This document shows, one piece after another, positions 14,888 to 23,981 of a stretch of 34,228 nt of DNA (within the stretch, counting starts at the first letter, position 1; the number at the start of each line of letters is the position of its first letter). The notes under the pieces are model-generated. The model was given only the letters and a program-made list of their open reading frames with translations, searched no databases and was not told where the DNA came from. The position numbers and the translations under genes are program-made. The stretch is from Clostridium sp. CAG:914 (GTDB taxonomy: Bacteria; Bacillota_I; Bacilli_A; RF39; UBA660): assembly GCA_000437895.1 (NCBI GenBank), contig FR902161.1, positions 1 through 34,228 on the forward strand. Direction: 5' to 3'.

Positions 14888-17060
14888 GACTATTACTATG
14901 TTGATTATTTAAAGAATCAGTTTGATTTCTCATCTCTATTAAAGTTTGTTGCAGTTGTTGTGGATCAGCATTAATTGTTCCAGTGTTATTTCTTGTTGCA
15001 TTATATAGTATTTGACTAATATCACCATTATACTTTTCCAGATCTTTCCACAATAATTCTTCTTCAATATACTGTTTAACTGAAATATCTACACCATTAC
15101 TTAATGTAACTCTACCATTTGCAGGTATATGTGGTGCATATACTTCTTGAATATATTGTCTTGCTGATATTTCAACTCCATTAGGAAGTTTTACTTTTTT
15201 CTCAAGTAAAGCAGGATTTATAAATTCAGTTATTTCAACAGGATTTATTTCATATTTTTCATCACCATTTTCAATTGAAACAACACCCAAATTATTTCTA
15301 GTTCGTTCTGCCATATATCTTGGGAAATCTCCATTATATTTTTCTTGACACTCGAACATTACACCTTCTTCAATAAATTGCTTTACTGGCAAAACTGCCC
15401 CATTATCTAAAATAACGATTCCATTTTTAGGTAATTGTGGGCAAACTATTTCTTGAATATATTGTCTTGCTGATATTTCGGCACCATTTGGCAATTTCAT
15501 TTTTCTTTTCATTAAAGCTGGATTAATTATTTCTGGTAATGTTTGAACATTTAGAGAATTCATATCAATAGATTTTGTTGATACGGCTTTATCGTTTTGT
15601 GGCTGTTTAATTTTTGTTTCTACTTGTCGTGCTTGCTGTTGTTTTTGTGCTTCTCGTTGTGCTGTCATAGTTCTCATTGTTTCTCGTGCTTTAGTATCAA
15701 AGCAAAATTTCTCGCTATCAATTCCATATTGTTTAGCATTATTTTTTATTTCTGCTTGAACAGAACTTATAAAGTTTGGATCATTTTTTGAAATATTTAC
15801 TGATAATTGTTGAATAATAGTTTCTAAATCATAGCCACTAAATGTTATTTGTTTACCATTTCTAACGTTCATATTTATTGCATCCATATCTTTATAACTA
15901 CCATTGCATACTTGAGGTAAAGAACTTATCATTTTATCTCTTAAAACTCTATATATATTTTGTTTAAACCGTGAGGATCTCACATCTTGTAAAGTATAAC
16001 CTAATCTATCATTTACGGTTGTTGGATTATATTTTGTTCCATTTCTTTGAGCAACTTTTTTATCATTTTCTTCATATGATAAATATCTTCTTTCTAAATC
16101 AGCAATTAGTTTTTCAGTTGATTTCATTGCGATATATTCTTGAAAAAGCATTTTTTGTCCTTGATAAGTTATTTGCTGATTACGATGATTCATTATCCAT
16201 TGTTTTGTTACTTTTCCAATTGAACTCTCAAGTACTTTTGCTCTAATTTCATTGAAAGAATGCCTTTGTCCATCAGGTGTTTTTGCAGGTTCTGAACCAT
16301 AACCAATCCAACCATCAATTTTTCCAGTAAGAACAGGAGGTTCTTTAGCTCTTGAAACTAATTCTGGATGTTCTCTTTTTATTTCTTGTAATATTTCTAC
16401 ATATTTAGTTAGATTCTCGGTAGATGAATATATTACAATAGTGTCATCTCTATCTGCATATTGATCGAATTTAAAATAATATGGTAAATTATGCTCATCA
16501 CATTTTTCAACCAAATATGTAGTCATTTTATATGTATCTAGTGATTCGGTATCCAAGTATAGCCTATGTTCTACATTAGGGTATTGATCTTTTTTTGCAG
16601 TTAAGTATCTAGAACAGACATGAATCCATCCACTACCGCCTCCAAAAGATTTCCAACTATATTTTTCTAAAGCATCCTCTAATTCTTTATCACCCTTACT
16701 ACCATAAAAAATCTCATCTGCTTCTTTCATCGTAGATACATCAGGAATATTTTTTAAGTAGTTTCTCATTTTTATAAAATCTTGCCCATAACTTCCTTGT
16801 TTATATAATTCAACGAATTCATCTTTGGTCATAGCAACAATACTATTTTTCCATTTATTAAATAACATTGCATAAAATCTATCTGCATCTTCACGATAGT
16901 ATTGTCCTTTATTGTGTTCTTTTTGGACTGTTTTAGTTAATTGATCATAATAACCTCCAAAACATTTTGAATTATTTGCATAAGCGTTTATTAGTTTTTC
17001 AATTACACTTATATCGTCAATAGGGTTATGAATTTGATTATATAATTCCATTAATTCCAT
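14877..17060 (-). CDS. 727-aa multidomain protein, possible HopA1-like lyase region, C-terminal repeats
   Basis: Not firmly recognised. Residues about 150-260 (HRLYLDTESL, then LPYYFKFDQYADRDDTIVIY) resemble the HopA1/phospho-lyase type fold of type III effectors and some lanthipeptide synthetases, judged by pattern only. A Gln-rich linker (about residues 470-500) follows. Then come two tandem copies of a roughly 85-residue unit beginning INPALMKRKMKLPNGAEISA and INPALLEKKVKLPNGVEISA, each ending in TRNN. No signal peptide or membrane helix. AGGAGG-like GGAGG precedes ATG 17060. It is the second gene of a minus-strand cargo pair after the 183-aa gene. Confidence 0.6.
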   Translation of the reverse strand: MELMELYNQIHNPIDDISVIEKLINAYANNSKCFGGYYDQLTKTVQKEHNKGQYYREDADRFYAMLFNKWKNSIVAMTKDEFVELYKQGSYGQDFIKMRNYLKNIPDVSTMKEADEIFYGSKGDKELEDALEKYSWKSFGGGSGWIHVCSRYLTAKKDQYPNVEHRLYLDTESLDTYKMTTYLVEKCDEHNLPYYFKFDQYADRDDTIVIYSSTENLTKYVEILQEIKREHPELVSRAKEPPVLTGKIDGWIGYGSEPAKTPDGQRHSFNEIRAKVLESSIGKVTKQWIMNHRNQQITYQGQKMLFQEYIAMKSTEKLIADLERRYLSYEENDKKVAQRNGTKYNPTTVNDRLGYTLQDVRSSRFKQNIYRVLRDKMISSLPQVCNGSYKDMDAINMNVRNGKQITFSGYDLETIIQQLSVNISKNDPNFISSVQAEIKNNAKQYGIDSEKFCFDTKARETMRTMTAQREAQKQQQARQVETKIKQPQNDKAVSTKSIDMNSLNVQTLPEIINPALMKRKMKLPNGAEISARQYIQEIVCPQLPKNGIVILDNGAVLPVKQFIEEGVMFECQEKYNGDFPRYMAERTRNNLGVVSIENGDEKYEINPVEITEFINPALLEKKVKLPNGVEISARQYIQEVYAPHIPANGRVTLSNGVDISVKQYIEEELLWKDLEKYNGDISQILYNATRNNTGTINADPQQLQQTLIEMRNQTDSLNNQHSNSQRR

Positions 17061-17078
17061 ATTTACCTCCGACTATTA

Positions 17079-17630
17079 TCAAACATTTTCTATACTTTCA
17101 ATATTATCTTGTTTTCCAAGTTTATCTTGAATTTTTTTATCTTCATCAGCAATAATTTTCTTAAAATTCAAAATATCACTTATTTTTTCAAACTCTTCAA
17201 TATTTTGGTCATATGTTCCTACAATTTTAAAATAATTATTATAAGTTAATTCCCAATGAGTAAATCTTTCAGGGTTTTCTTCAGTAAAATAATTGTTTTT
17301 TAAATCTCTCAAATCACAACTTTCAAGATTCTTGGTTAAATCATATGAGTTTTCCAATTCTTCTTCATAAGTATCAATAGTTTGCTCTCTATCATTTTCT
17401 AAGCTTAAGTATGTGTGAGAAACAATTTTTTTCCAATCTGATTTTTCTTTTTCAAAATTATAATTGCTAATTAACTCAATACTTGTAGTTATAGGCATAC
17501 CAACATCTATATCGCCAGAATTCCAATGAAAATGTTCAATTTTTAATTGATTAATTTCAAATGTATTCTTTTTTCTATCAACTTGAATATTATCAATTGC
17601 ATTACTAAAATCATCAAATTCGTTATTCAT
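17079..17630 (-). CDS. hypothetical acidic protein, partner of the 727-aa gene
   Basis: A 183-aa, strongly acidic protein (MNNEFDDFSNAIDNIQVDRK) without a known domain. GGAGG precedes the ATG. Its stop lies 18 bp before the 727-aa gene, so both are in one transcript. A small acidic protein in front of a large possible effector could be a chaperone, immunity protein or regulator, but this is inference from position. Confidence 0.6.
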   Translation of the reverse strand: MNNEFDDFSNAIDNIQVDRKKNTFEINQLKIEHFHWNSGDIDVGMPITTSIELISNYNFEKEKSDWKKIVSHTYLSLENDREQTIDTYEEELENSYDLTKNLESCDLRDLKNNYFTEENPERFTHWELTYNNYFKIVGTYDQNIEEFEKISDILNFKKIIADEDKKIQDKLGKQDNIESIENV

Positions 17631-17695
17631 ATCAATTCCTCCACTATTATAATTATAACATTATTTTTATCAATTTTATCAAATTGCTTTAATAT

Positions 17696-17725
17696 TTGTT
17701 AAAATTACGCTCTTATTGTTATAGA
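17696..17725 (+). promoter_or_regulatory. promoter of leader B
   Basis: TTGTTA (17696-17701), 18 bases, TATAGA (17720-17725). It reads into leader B. Confidence 0.45.
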
Positions 17726-17730
17726 AGTTA

Positions 17731-17825
17731 GTTGTATTAACTTATATAGTGATAGTTTCAAATTATTTTATATATCGCTCCATTTGAAATCAACTTACGG
17801 ACTTAAAAGTTCGTAAGTTTTTATT
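17731..17825 (+). ncRNA. leader RNA B with intrinsic terminator
   Basis: Closely resembles leader A: TTAGTTGTATTAAC near the 5' end, GTTTCAAAT, then TATATCGCTCCAT (CGCTCC at 17776), and a terminator AACTTACGGACTT/AAGTTCGTAAGTT with T5. TTTCAAAT can pair with ATTTGAAA around the CGCTCC segment. The small ORF at 17874 and recombinase R2 follow. Confidence 0.55.
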
Positions 17826-17873
17826 TTATATAAAACTTAAAAAGTTCTCTTTCTAGAAAGGAGGACTTTTTTC

Positions 17874-18152
17874 ATGCTTGAATTTAAAGTAATTGAAAAA
17901 CTAAAAACTAATAAAGATTTAACCGGCATCTTAAAAGACTTTAAATACAAGGTTAAATTAGGACAAATAAAAACTATATTGCACACCAATCTACAAGTAA
18001 TAATACCTACTGAATACCAAATTACATATCCTACTGCTCTTACAATACTTGAATACAAAGTTAATGAAATATCAAATAAGCCATTTTATATTAAGGAACA
18101 TAATCAAAAGTATAATTTTAAAGAAATTGCACAATTTTTGAAAAAATTTTAA
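17874..18152 (+). CDS. small hypothetical protein upstream of recombinase R2
   Basis: 92 aa, Lys-rich, starting MLEFKVIEKLKTNKD; AAAGGAGG precedes the ATG. It occupies the slot held by the 3109 ORF after leader A, though the two sequences are not clearly alike. Its 3' part overlaps, on the opposite strand, the extended reading frame of the element 2 integrase, which there reads host-side DNA and is not selected coding. Function unknown. Confidence 0.6.
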   Translation: MLEFKVIEKLKTNKDLTGILKDFKYKVKLGQIKTILHTNLQVIIPTEYQITYPTALTILEYKVNEISNKPFYIKEHNQKYNFKEIAQFLKKF

Positions 18153-19997
18153 TTTTAGACTATACATTTTGCTTATTTGGGAGGAAACATATGAGAGGTA
18201 TTTTAATATTTCTCGAAATTTAATGAAAGGAGGAAAACTATGAGATGTGGTATTTATGTAAGAGTTCTTACATAATACATAGGCAGACACATTATCTTCT
18301 TTAATTTCAAGTAATTGCTTATTTATACTAAAACCATAATGTCCCATATCACTACCAATTTTGAATTTATTATTTGGTAGATTATCTTTAATCATCTCGC
18401 CAGTTTTAAGAATAAATTTGATTTTATATAAATCTTCTATACCATTATCTAACTTCTCGCCAATAATAATTCTATCTACTAAATTATTGAATATATCTTC
18501 ATTAAATTTAGTTAAACCTTTATATTGTTTTAAGGTTTTTGTAATATTATTTATTTGTTCTAATTTTTTTCTACGAGATAATTCTAAATCTTTATTATCT
18601 GCAAGTTTATTTTCTAACTCTTTAATTTTATTAGTTATTTCTATTTCTTTATTATTTAGTATTTCTTGTGATATTTTATTATCTAATTTTAAGTCAATTA
18701 AATTAGATAATCTATTTTGAAGATTTAAAATATTTTCTTTTATTTTATCCGAATTGAAGTTGTTATTTTCATTAATTACTTCATCAATTTTCTTAATAAA
18801 AGTATTAATATATTTATCTTTATTTTCAAACAATTTATTATAAACTTTAATAAATATATCTTCCAATTCTTCTTGTTTATAATGAAGTAAATTAGAACAC
18901 TCAATTTGATTTCTATGACTTCTGCAAACCCAATAAGCTATTTCTTTATTATTACTTCTAATTTTATATGAACGTCTTATAAATCTTTCTCCACACATAC
19001 CACAATAGATTTTACTACTAAAAGGGTATTTTCTACTGAACTTATCTCTATTGCCATCAGGTTTAACTATCTTACTTCTTTTTTCTAATAGTTCTTGACA
19101 CTTATTCCATAACTCACGAGATACAATACCCTCGTGATGATTAGAGGTAAAATATTGTTCTTTCTCGCCATAATTAACCTTTCTTTTATGAGATATTACA
19201 TTATCAGAATAATATTTACCACTTCTTAAATCGCCAACATATTTTTCGTTTGTTATTATTCTTCTTACCGATGCATGACACCATTTCCTACCTGTTGGAC
19301 TAGGTATTCCAAGTTCATTTAAATTAAGTGTAATAGTTCTAAAACCAATTCCTTTAGAGTATTCTTCAAAGATATAGATAATAATATCTTTTTTGCTTTC
19401 ATCAGGATGTATTATATCTTTTTCTTTATCATATAAATAACCAAATGGTGCATACTTACCAACCATACCACCACGTTTCATTTTCATTCTAACACCGGCT
19501 TTAACATTTTCTGATATAGATTCACTCTCAGCTTGAGCAAATGCACTATATAGAGTTAAAAATAATTCATTTGACAAACATAGTGTATGGATGTTTTCCT
19601 TTTCAAAAAATACATCAACTTTATGTTCTCTAAGTAGTCTAACACAGTTTAAAGTATCAACAGTATTTCTTGCAAATCTTGAAATAGATTTTGCAATTAT
19701 TAAATCTATTTTTCCATTAATAGCGTCATTCATCATTTGATTAAATTGTTCTCTTTTTTTAGTTTGTGTACCAGTTATACCTTCATCAGCATATATTCCT
19801 ACGAACTCATAATTTGGATTTTCTTCAATCATATTTTTATAATGTATTCGTTGAGATTCATAACTTGTTTTTTGATCTTCGTTATCAGTCGAAACTCTAC
19901 AATAAGCACAAGCACGTATTAATTTTATTTCTCTATTTTGTTTTATACATATAGTTTTTAAAGTTGGTTTTATTATTTCTACATTGTTATTATTCAT
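18072..19997 (-). CDS. large serine recombinase, integrase of element 2 (C-terminus altered by integration)
   Basis: Catalytic Ser in AYCRVSTDNEDQ, then ADEGITGTQTKKREQF, ISRFARNTVDT, AQAESESISENVKAGVRMK, a recombinase domain, zinc ribbon (CGMCGERFIRR with WVCRSH and C) and a coiled coil. GAAAGGA precedes ATG 19997. Element-encoded sequence ends at residue 578 (VLCKN at the GT core). The last 60 or so codons of the present frame are translated from host-side DNA and the reverse of the R2 start. In the excised circle the frame continues instead into 24525-24373 for about 47 codons. The domain call is firm; the tail exchange is inferred from frame continuity. Confidence 0.85.
   Translation of the reverse strand: MNNNNVEIIKPTLKTICIKQNREIKLIRACAYCRVSTDNEDQKTSYESQRIHYKNMIEENPNYEFVGIYADEGITGTQTKKREQFNQMMNDAINGKIDLIIAKSISRFARNTVDTLNCVRLLREHKVDVFFEKENIHTLCLSNELFLTLYSAFAQAESESISENVKAGVRMKMKRGGMVGKYAPFGYLYDKEKDIIHPDESKKDIIIYIFEEYSKGIGFRTITLNLNELGIPSPTGRKWCHASVRRIITNEKYVGDLRSGKYYSDNVISHKRKVNYGEKEQYFTSNHHEGIVSRELWNKCQELLEKRSKIVKPDGNRDKFSRKYPFSSKIYCGMCGERFIRRSYKIRSNNKEIAYWVCRSHRNQIECSNLLHYKQEELEDIFIKVYNKLFENKDKYINTFIKKIDEVINENNNFNSDKIKENILNLQNRLSNLIDLKLDNKISQEILNNKEIEITNKIKELENKLADNKDLELSRRKKLEQINNITKTLKQYKGLTKFNEDIFNNLVDRIIIGEKLDNGIEDLYKIKFILKTGEMIKDNLPNNKFKIGSDMGHYGFSINKQLLEIKEDNVSAYVLCKNSYINTTSHSFPPFIKFREILKYLSYVSSQISKMYSLKLKFFQKLCNFFKIILLIMFLNIKWLI
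18240..18275 (+). pseudogene. N-terminal fragment of serine recombinase R2, cut by element 2
   Basis: AAAGGAGG then ATG 18240 starts MRCGIYVRV, the beginning of a large serine recombinase. After GT (18264-18265) the frame runs into foreign DNA and stops (LT-stop at 18275). The continuation VSTDDQRDNGYSIDSQ is found at 24526. Joining at GT restores an open frame through the catalytic RVST motif. Confidence 0.85.
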
Positions 19998-20050
19998 TTA
20001 TTCCTTTCTTAATAATTGTTGAATAATAGCATATTTCAAATAATATTTCA

Positions 20051-20236
20051 TTATGCAAAACCATAATTAGAATTGTTTAATTTATTGTATTTTGCATATT
20101 CATTTTCAATTTTATTTTTAATTTTTTTGTACTCTATATCATTAATTAAGTTATTATCTTTTATAAATTCTAACATAGCAAGTTCAGCTATATAAGCTCT
20201 TAAATATTCATAATGTTTATCACTTTCTTTCATCAT
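20051..20236 (-). CDS. 61-aa helical protein upstream of the element 2 integrase
   Basis: MMKESDKHYEYLRAYIAELA with a second helical part, NDIEYKKIKNKIENEY, reminiscent of SHOCT-like small domains. AAAGGGG lies before the start. It is 54 bp upstream of the integrase on the same strand, paralleling the 36-aa ORF in element 1 and the 42-aa gene before R4. Candidate accessory or directionality factor. Confidence 0.6.
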   Translation of the reverse strand: MMKESDKHYEYLRAYIAELAMLEFIKDNNLINDIEYKKIKNKIENEYAKYNKLNNSNYGFA

Positions 20237-20512
20237 AATTTTATTACCCCTTTAAATTCTTAAACAATTCATTTCATAGTTAAGCACCAACTTTCTTTAA
20301 ACTTCTTTAAAAATTATAACGCGCTTATTTATTTTTTACAGCCACTTAAACAAAAAAAGATAGCAAAGTTATAGCTATCAAAATTAGAAAAATAATAAAA
20401 ATTTGTGTCGTGGTTTCAGTCATAATTAAGATACAAAATGGCCGAAGTTTAGGCCATAAAAATTGCAATATCTTAAAATCTAAAGTCAGCAGGATAAGAC
20501 CTGTTTACAAAC

Positions 20513-20550
20513 AACTCACCAGTGGTGAGTTTTCCCTTATTTCATAAGGG
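20513..20550. terminator. two adjacent hairpins
   Basis: AACTCACC-AGT-GGTGAGTT (20513-20531) followed at once by CCCTTAT-TTC-ATAAGGG (20534-20550). Back-to-back perfect stems in the long intergenic region could terminate transcription in either direction or be protein sites. Confidence 0.5.
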
Positions 20551-20740
20551 TTTAGTAAAAATATTAGTGTTTACATTTTAAAATATTGTTATACAATCGT
20601 TAATTTTTGTTTCTTATAAAATAAGGGGTGTATAACAATCGTACACACTTTTTAGATAGTAAAAATTGCAATTTTCGGCTAAAATCAAGACGTTATTTCA
20701 CTGATTTATAGTCTATCTTACGGCCATAAAATTATAATAT

Positions 20741-20831
20741 TGGGGAATTGGTTGAATATGAAAAAGATACTAATCTCGTTATATAATTAGTACCATTGAT
20801 AATTGTATCTACACCCAATTATTTCATATTC
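20741..20831. other. structured non-coding region with alternative pairings
   Basis: GAATATGAAA (20754-20763) pairs with TTTCATATTC (20822-20831); AGATAC (20765-20770) with GTATCT (20805-20810); TACTAAT with ATTAGTA (20786-20792); AATTGG with CCAATT. The 830 bp between 20237 and 21065 hold no gene. The repeated motifs GGCCATAAAA and ACAATCGT suggest an origin of replication or transfer, or a control RNA. Confidence 0.45.
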
Positions 20832-21065
20832 TACTTTATTGTATCACTCATTTGTTTTAAGTTAATAAGGATAAAATGTCTGATAAATAACGCTAAAAAT
20901 GTTGTATAAAATCTCTGTGAACTATTGTAAACACTGAAATTTATATAAGCGATATTTATATGTCATTTAGTATAATTACAGACTTATTTAATTTTTTCAA
21001 TCGTAAAAATATTTGATAAATTAGAAATTAATGTTATAATTGTTATAGAAAGTAGTGTGATTTTA

Positions 21066-21692
21066 ATGACAACTATTTATCTAATAAGACATTCAAAGCC
21101 ATTAAAAGTTAATAATACTTTTAATAATGATAGTTTGCAAATTCAAAATGAAAAATCATCTCTTTCAATAGAAGGTGAACAAATAGCACAAGAAAAACTT
21201 AATAAAAATGAATTTGATAATATTGATATTCTATTTTCATCAAATTATGTAAGAGCTATACAAACAGCAAAGTATTTATCCACTAAAGATGATTTAGAGA
21301 TTAATGTTATTAGCGATTTGGGAGAAAGAAAATTTGGAATAAATTCTTGGAATGAACTACCTGAAAGCTTTGAAAGAAAGCAATTTTTAGATGAAAATTA
21401 TAAAATTGGTAATGGTGAAAGTCAGAAAGAAGTTAGTAATAGAATGTATTCTACTATTATGAAAATTTTAAGAGAAAATAAAAATAAGAGGATTGCTATT
21501 GTCAGTCATGCAACTGCAATTTCATACTTGCTAAAAAAATGGTGTGATATACAAGTTGTAGATGATAAATTAAAATATAGTTTTAATAACAATATATTAT
21601 TAAACGGATATTTCAACTATTGTGAAACTTTTAAATTAGAATTTGATGATAATTATGAGTTAATAAGTATACAAAATATAAATCTTGATTAG
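21066..21692 (+). CDS. histidine phosphatase family protein
   Basis: 208 aa of the phosphoglycerate mutase-like fold. LIRHSKP carries the catalytic His near the N-terminus, SSNYVRAIQTAKYL the conserved Arg, and IAIVSHATAISYLL the second His; GERKFG and the acid region are in place. Members remove phosphate from sugars, nucleotides or cofactors; the substrate is not predictable. ATG 21066 (MTTIYLIRHS) fits the family start better than GTG 21057. First gene of a five-gene operon in element 2. Confidence 0.85.
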   Translation: MTTIYLIRHSKPLKVNNTFNNDSLQIQNEKSSLSIEGEQIAQEKLNKNEFDNIDILFSSNYVRAIQTAKYLSTKDDLEINVISDLGERKFGINSWNELPESFERKQFLDENYKIGNGESQKEVSNRMYSTIMKILRENKNKRIAIVSHATAISYLLKKWCDIQVVDDKLKYSFNNNILLNGYFNYCETFKLEFDDNYELISIQNINLD

Positions 21693-21704
21693 GATGTGAT
21701 TATA

Positions 21705-22097
21705 TTGAAAAAAATTATTGATTTGATTGCTGAATCTGGTAATCATAAAGATGAAAAATTACTTGATTATATTAGAAAAAATTATTTAATTAAAAATTAT
21801 ATTACAAATTTATGTTTTATTACTGGACAAGGTGAAGATTATGAACATCATACTCAACCCAGTGCAGATGAACTTAGAACATTAATGTTTGAAAAAAATG
21901 ATAAAAAAACTTTGTATTTTTTAAGATCATTTTTCTTTGATAAAGATAGAGAAAATTATTTAAAGTTAATGGAAGATGTTTGCAATGCAGATATTCAGAT
22001 ATTTAAAACTGATCAGGTTGAAGAACATGTAACTAATGATAAAAATTGGACTAATAAATATTGTCATTTTATTACACTTAATGCTTTAGAAAAATAA
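21705..22097 (+). CDS. hypothetical 130-aa protein
   Basis: Starts at TTG 21705 (KKIIDLIAESG) with AGGATGTG a normal distance before it; a GTG nine bases earlier is too close to the ribosome site. No recognised domain; conserved-looking stretch FITGQGEDYEHHTQPSADEL. It lies between a histidine phosphatase and an ASCH protein with tight spacing, hinting at a shared small-molecule or RNA pathway. Confidence 0.6.
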   Translation: MKKIIDLIAESGNHKDEKLLDYIRKNYLIKNYITNLCFITGQGEDYEHHTQPSADELRTLMFEKNDKKTLYFLRSFFFDKDRENYLKLMEDVCNADIQIFKTDQVEEHVTNDKNWTNKYCHFITLNALEK

Positions 22098-22114
22098 GTT
22101 GGGAGTTGAAGATT

Positions 22115-22468
22115 TTGAATCATTTTGAATATAGAATTTATGATAGTGTTTATGATGATATGGTTTCTGGCAAGAAAACTATTGAATTCCGTTTACTAAA
22201 TGAAAAAACTGAAAGCATTAAAATTGGCGACGAAATAAAATTTAGTGTTCTTGATAATGATAGTAAATATATTTTAGTTGAAGTTATAGATAAAATTATA
22301 TATGAAAATGTTGATTTATTATGGGATAGTAAGGACAATATAAATAATACTCTTAACTATTCTAAAGAAGAATTTATAAAGACTTTTTATAATATATTTG
22401 GAAAGGAAAAAGTTGTGAATTCTAAAATTGTTGGCATTAAATTTAAAATTAAAGGATTTAAAGATTAG
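22115..22468 (+). CDS. ASCH domain protein
   Basis: 117 aa. SGKKTIEFRLLNEKTESIKI, then GDEIKF and a beta-rich core, match the ASCH fold (PUA-like beta barrel). Related proteins bind RNA or hydrolyse modified nucleosides such as N4-acetylcytidine. GGGAG lies 9 nt before TTG 22115 (NHFEYRIYDS), so the upstream TTG at 22106 is unlikely. Part of the element 2 operon. Confidence 0.75.
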   Translation: MNHFEYRIYDSVYDDMVSGKKTIEFRLLNEKTESIKIGDEIKFSVLDNDSKYILVEVIDKIIYENVDLLWDSKDNINNTLNYSKEEFIKTFYNIFGKEKVVNSKIVGIKFKIKGFKD

Positions 22469-22484
22469 GAGATGTAAAATCAAT

Positions 22485-23963
22485 ATGAATTGGGATGAAA
22501 TGCTTAGAAGAATGCAAGAAATAAATTTAACAATAAATAACGGCTGTGATTTACAATATTTAGAAGAAAATTTAAAATTCGTATTTGAAGTTGGTAAATT
22601 CTATAATAATTATTGTGGTTCTTTATCAGTATCAAAAGAAATTGCAAATCAAATTAGACAAAGTTATCAATTCTTTTCTAGATATTTAATTGCCTATATG
22701 GCTAAAAAATATGATAAGCAATTGGGTTATCAACTGGAATCAGATGCTCCAGTAAGTCATTTCTTTAATAATACTATAAATCTTTCAAAAAAAATGATTG
22801 GCACGACTGATTTTGAACATATTATGTTTACTATTTTTCATGAATTTAGGCACAAAATGCAATATGATGATATAAACAATATGCATACAGATATCAATAG
22901 TATTTTATCAATTGATCCGTCAACAGTTGTTTTATTAAAAGAAAAAGCAACACAAATTGATTCTCAACTTTACAATTCTAATCATGATTGCTTTATCATG
23001 GAACATGATGCAAATTTGTTTGCTCTATCTGAATGTGATTTATTTATAGATAAAAAAAGATTAGAGCAAGATTATAGTGAACTTGGCGAAACAAATAATT
23101 ATATTAATGCTATAATTACAGGAACAGATTTATCAAGTGAAGAATTTCATGATAAACAGCATTTGCCTATTGTTTATGAACAGGATTATAGATACAAAAA
23201 ATTTATATTGGGTAAACTAGTTCCAAGTAATTCCATGTTAAGTCTAATATATAATCCTAATGGCACACCAAAGACTTATGAAGAAATCCAAGAAGAAAAG
23301 AAAAAACTAATTGAAAAATATAAAGGACAAGTTGTTGATAGAAAGACTTCTACAACGAATTATGAACAATGGTCTAATCCTAAAAGAGCTGAAGAACATA
23401 TTGAAGAAATCTTTAAATTAATAATTGCTAGTGATCCAATTTTAACTTTGCAAGAATATTTACATAAATTTAATACTATTGATAATAAATTAATAGCTAA
23501 ACAATACTCTGACAGAGTTGTAAATCTTTTAATTAATTGTCCGCAACTTGTTGATTTATATAGCAAAGAAATAACTAGCATATTGAGAAATGAATTATTT
23601 AATGGAAACATAGATTTAGTTAAAGGAATAATAAATAATTTTCAAGGCAAAGAATTTATTAAAGAAATTCAGTCAATTCTTATCGTAATGAATATGAGTG
23701 TTGGAAGTAAAAAAGAAACAATTACTACTGAAAGTGACGAGTATGAGCAAAGAACTCAAGAAGAACAGCAAATTGTTACCGGCCAACAAAAAACTTCAAA
23801 ATTTAGACCAATAATAAGCGAAGCTGTTAAAAAATCAGTTATACTTCATGATGACAAGCAGAAACTTCATGAAATGAAAGAACAATTGTTAAATTACCAA
23901 GAACAACAATCAGTGAATCAAGAAACAGAATATGAAGAAGAATCTCATGGTATGTCTATGTAA
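22485..23963 (+). CDS. HExxH metallopeptidase-like protein
   Basis: 492 aa. FHEFRHKMQ at about residue 120 is a zinc-binding HExxH motif and MEHDANLFAL, about 60 residues later, offers the third ligand (Glu) as in gluzincin-type peptidases. The C-terminus (about residues 400-492) is polar, Gln/Glu-rich and likely disordered. No signal peptide, so it is cytosolic unless exported by a specialised route. AGGAG lies before ATG 22485 (MNWDEMLRRM). The next gene is a DUF2185 immunity-like protein, so a toxin-immunity reading is possible. Confidence 0.65.
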   Translation: MNWDEMLRRMQEINLTINNGCDLQYLEENLKFVFEVGKFYNNYCGSLSVSKEIANQIRQSYQFFSRYLIAYMAKKYDKQLGYQLESDAPVSHFFNNTINLSKKMIGTTDFEHIMFTIFHEFRHKMQYDDINNMHTDINSILSIDPSTVVLLKEKATQIDSQLYNSNHDCFIMEHDANLFALSECDLFIDKKRLEQDYSELGETNNYINAIITGTDLSSEEFHDKQHLPIVYEQDYRYKKFILGKLVPSNSMLSLIYNPNGTPKTYEEIQEEKKKLIEKYKGQVVDRKTSTTNYEQWSNPKRAEEHIEEIFKLIIASDPILTLQEYLHKFNTIDNKLIAKQYSDRVVNLLINCPQLVDLYSKEITSILRNELFNGNIDLVKGIINNFQGKEFIKEIQSILIVMNMSVGSKKETITTESDEYEQRTQEEQQIVTGQQKTSKFRPIISEAVKKSVILHDDKQKLHEMKEQLLNYQEQQSVNQETEYEEESHGMSM

Positions 23964-23981
23964 TATGAAAGGAAAGAAATA

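Larger units (their letters stand above)
3010..17776. mobile_element. array unit I (leader A to leader B), host of element 1
   Basis: Inferred unit: leader A, small ORF, recombinase R1 (split by element 1), mob remnant, terminator, minus-strand cargo, then leader B. Unit 0 to its left ends in the same order (mob, terminator, minus cargo, leader A). The borders given are the CGCTCC segments used as landmarks; the true attachment sites are not proven. Confidence 0.45.

Noticed and set aside
18191..18223. 10-codon ORF MRGILIFLEI before R2
   Set aside because: It has a plausible ribosome site, but is too short and overlaps the R2 leader. Nothing supports a product.
18072..18263. C-terminal 60 residues of the element 2 integrase frame as real protein sequence
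   Set aside because: This part lies outside the element, antisense to the small ORF at 17874 and the R2 start, and is low in recognisable features. It is run-on translation after the core.
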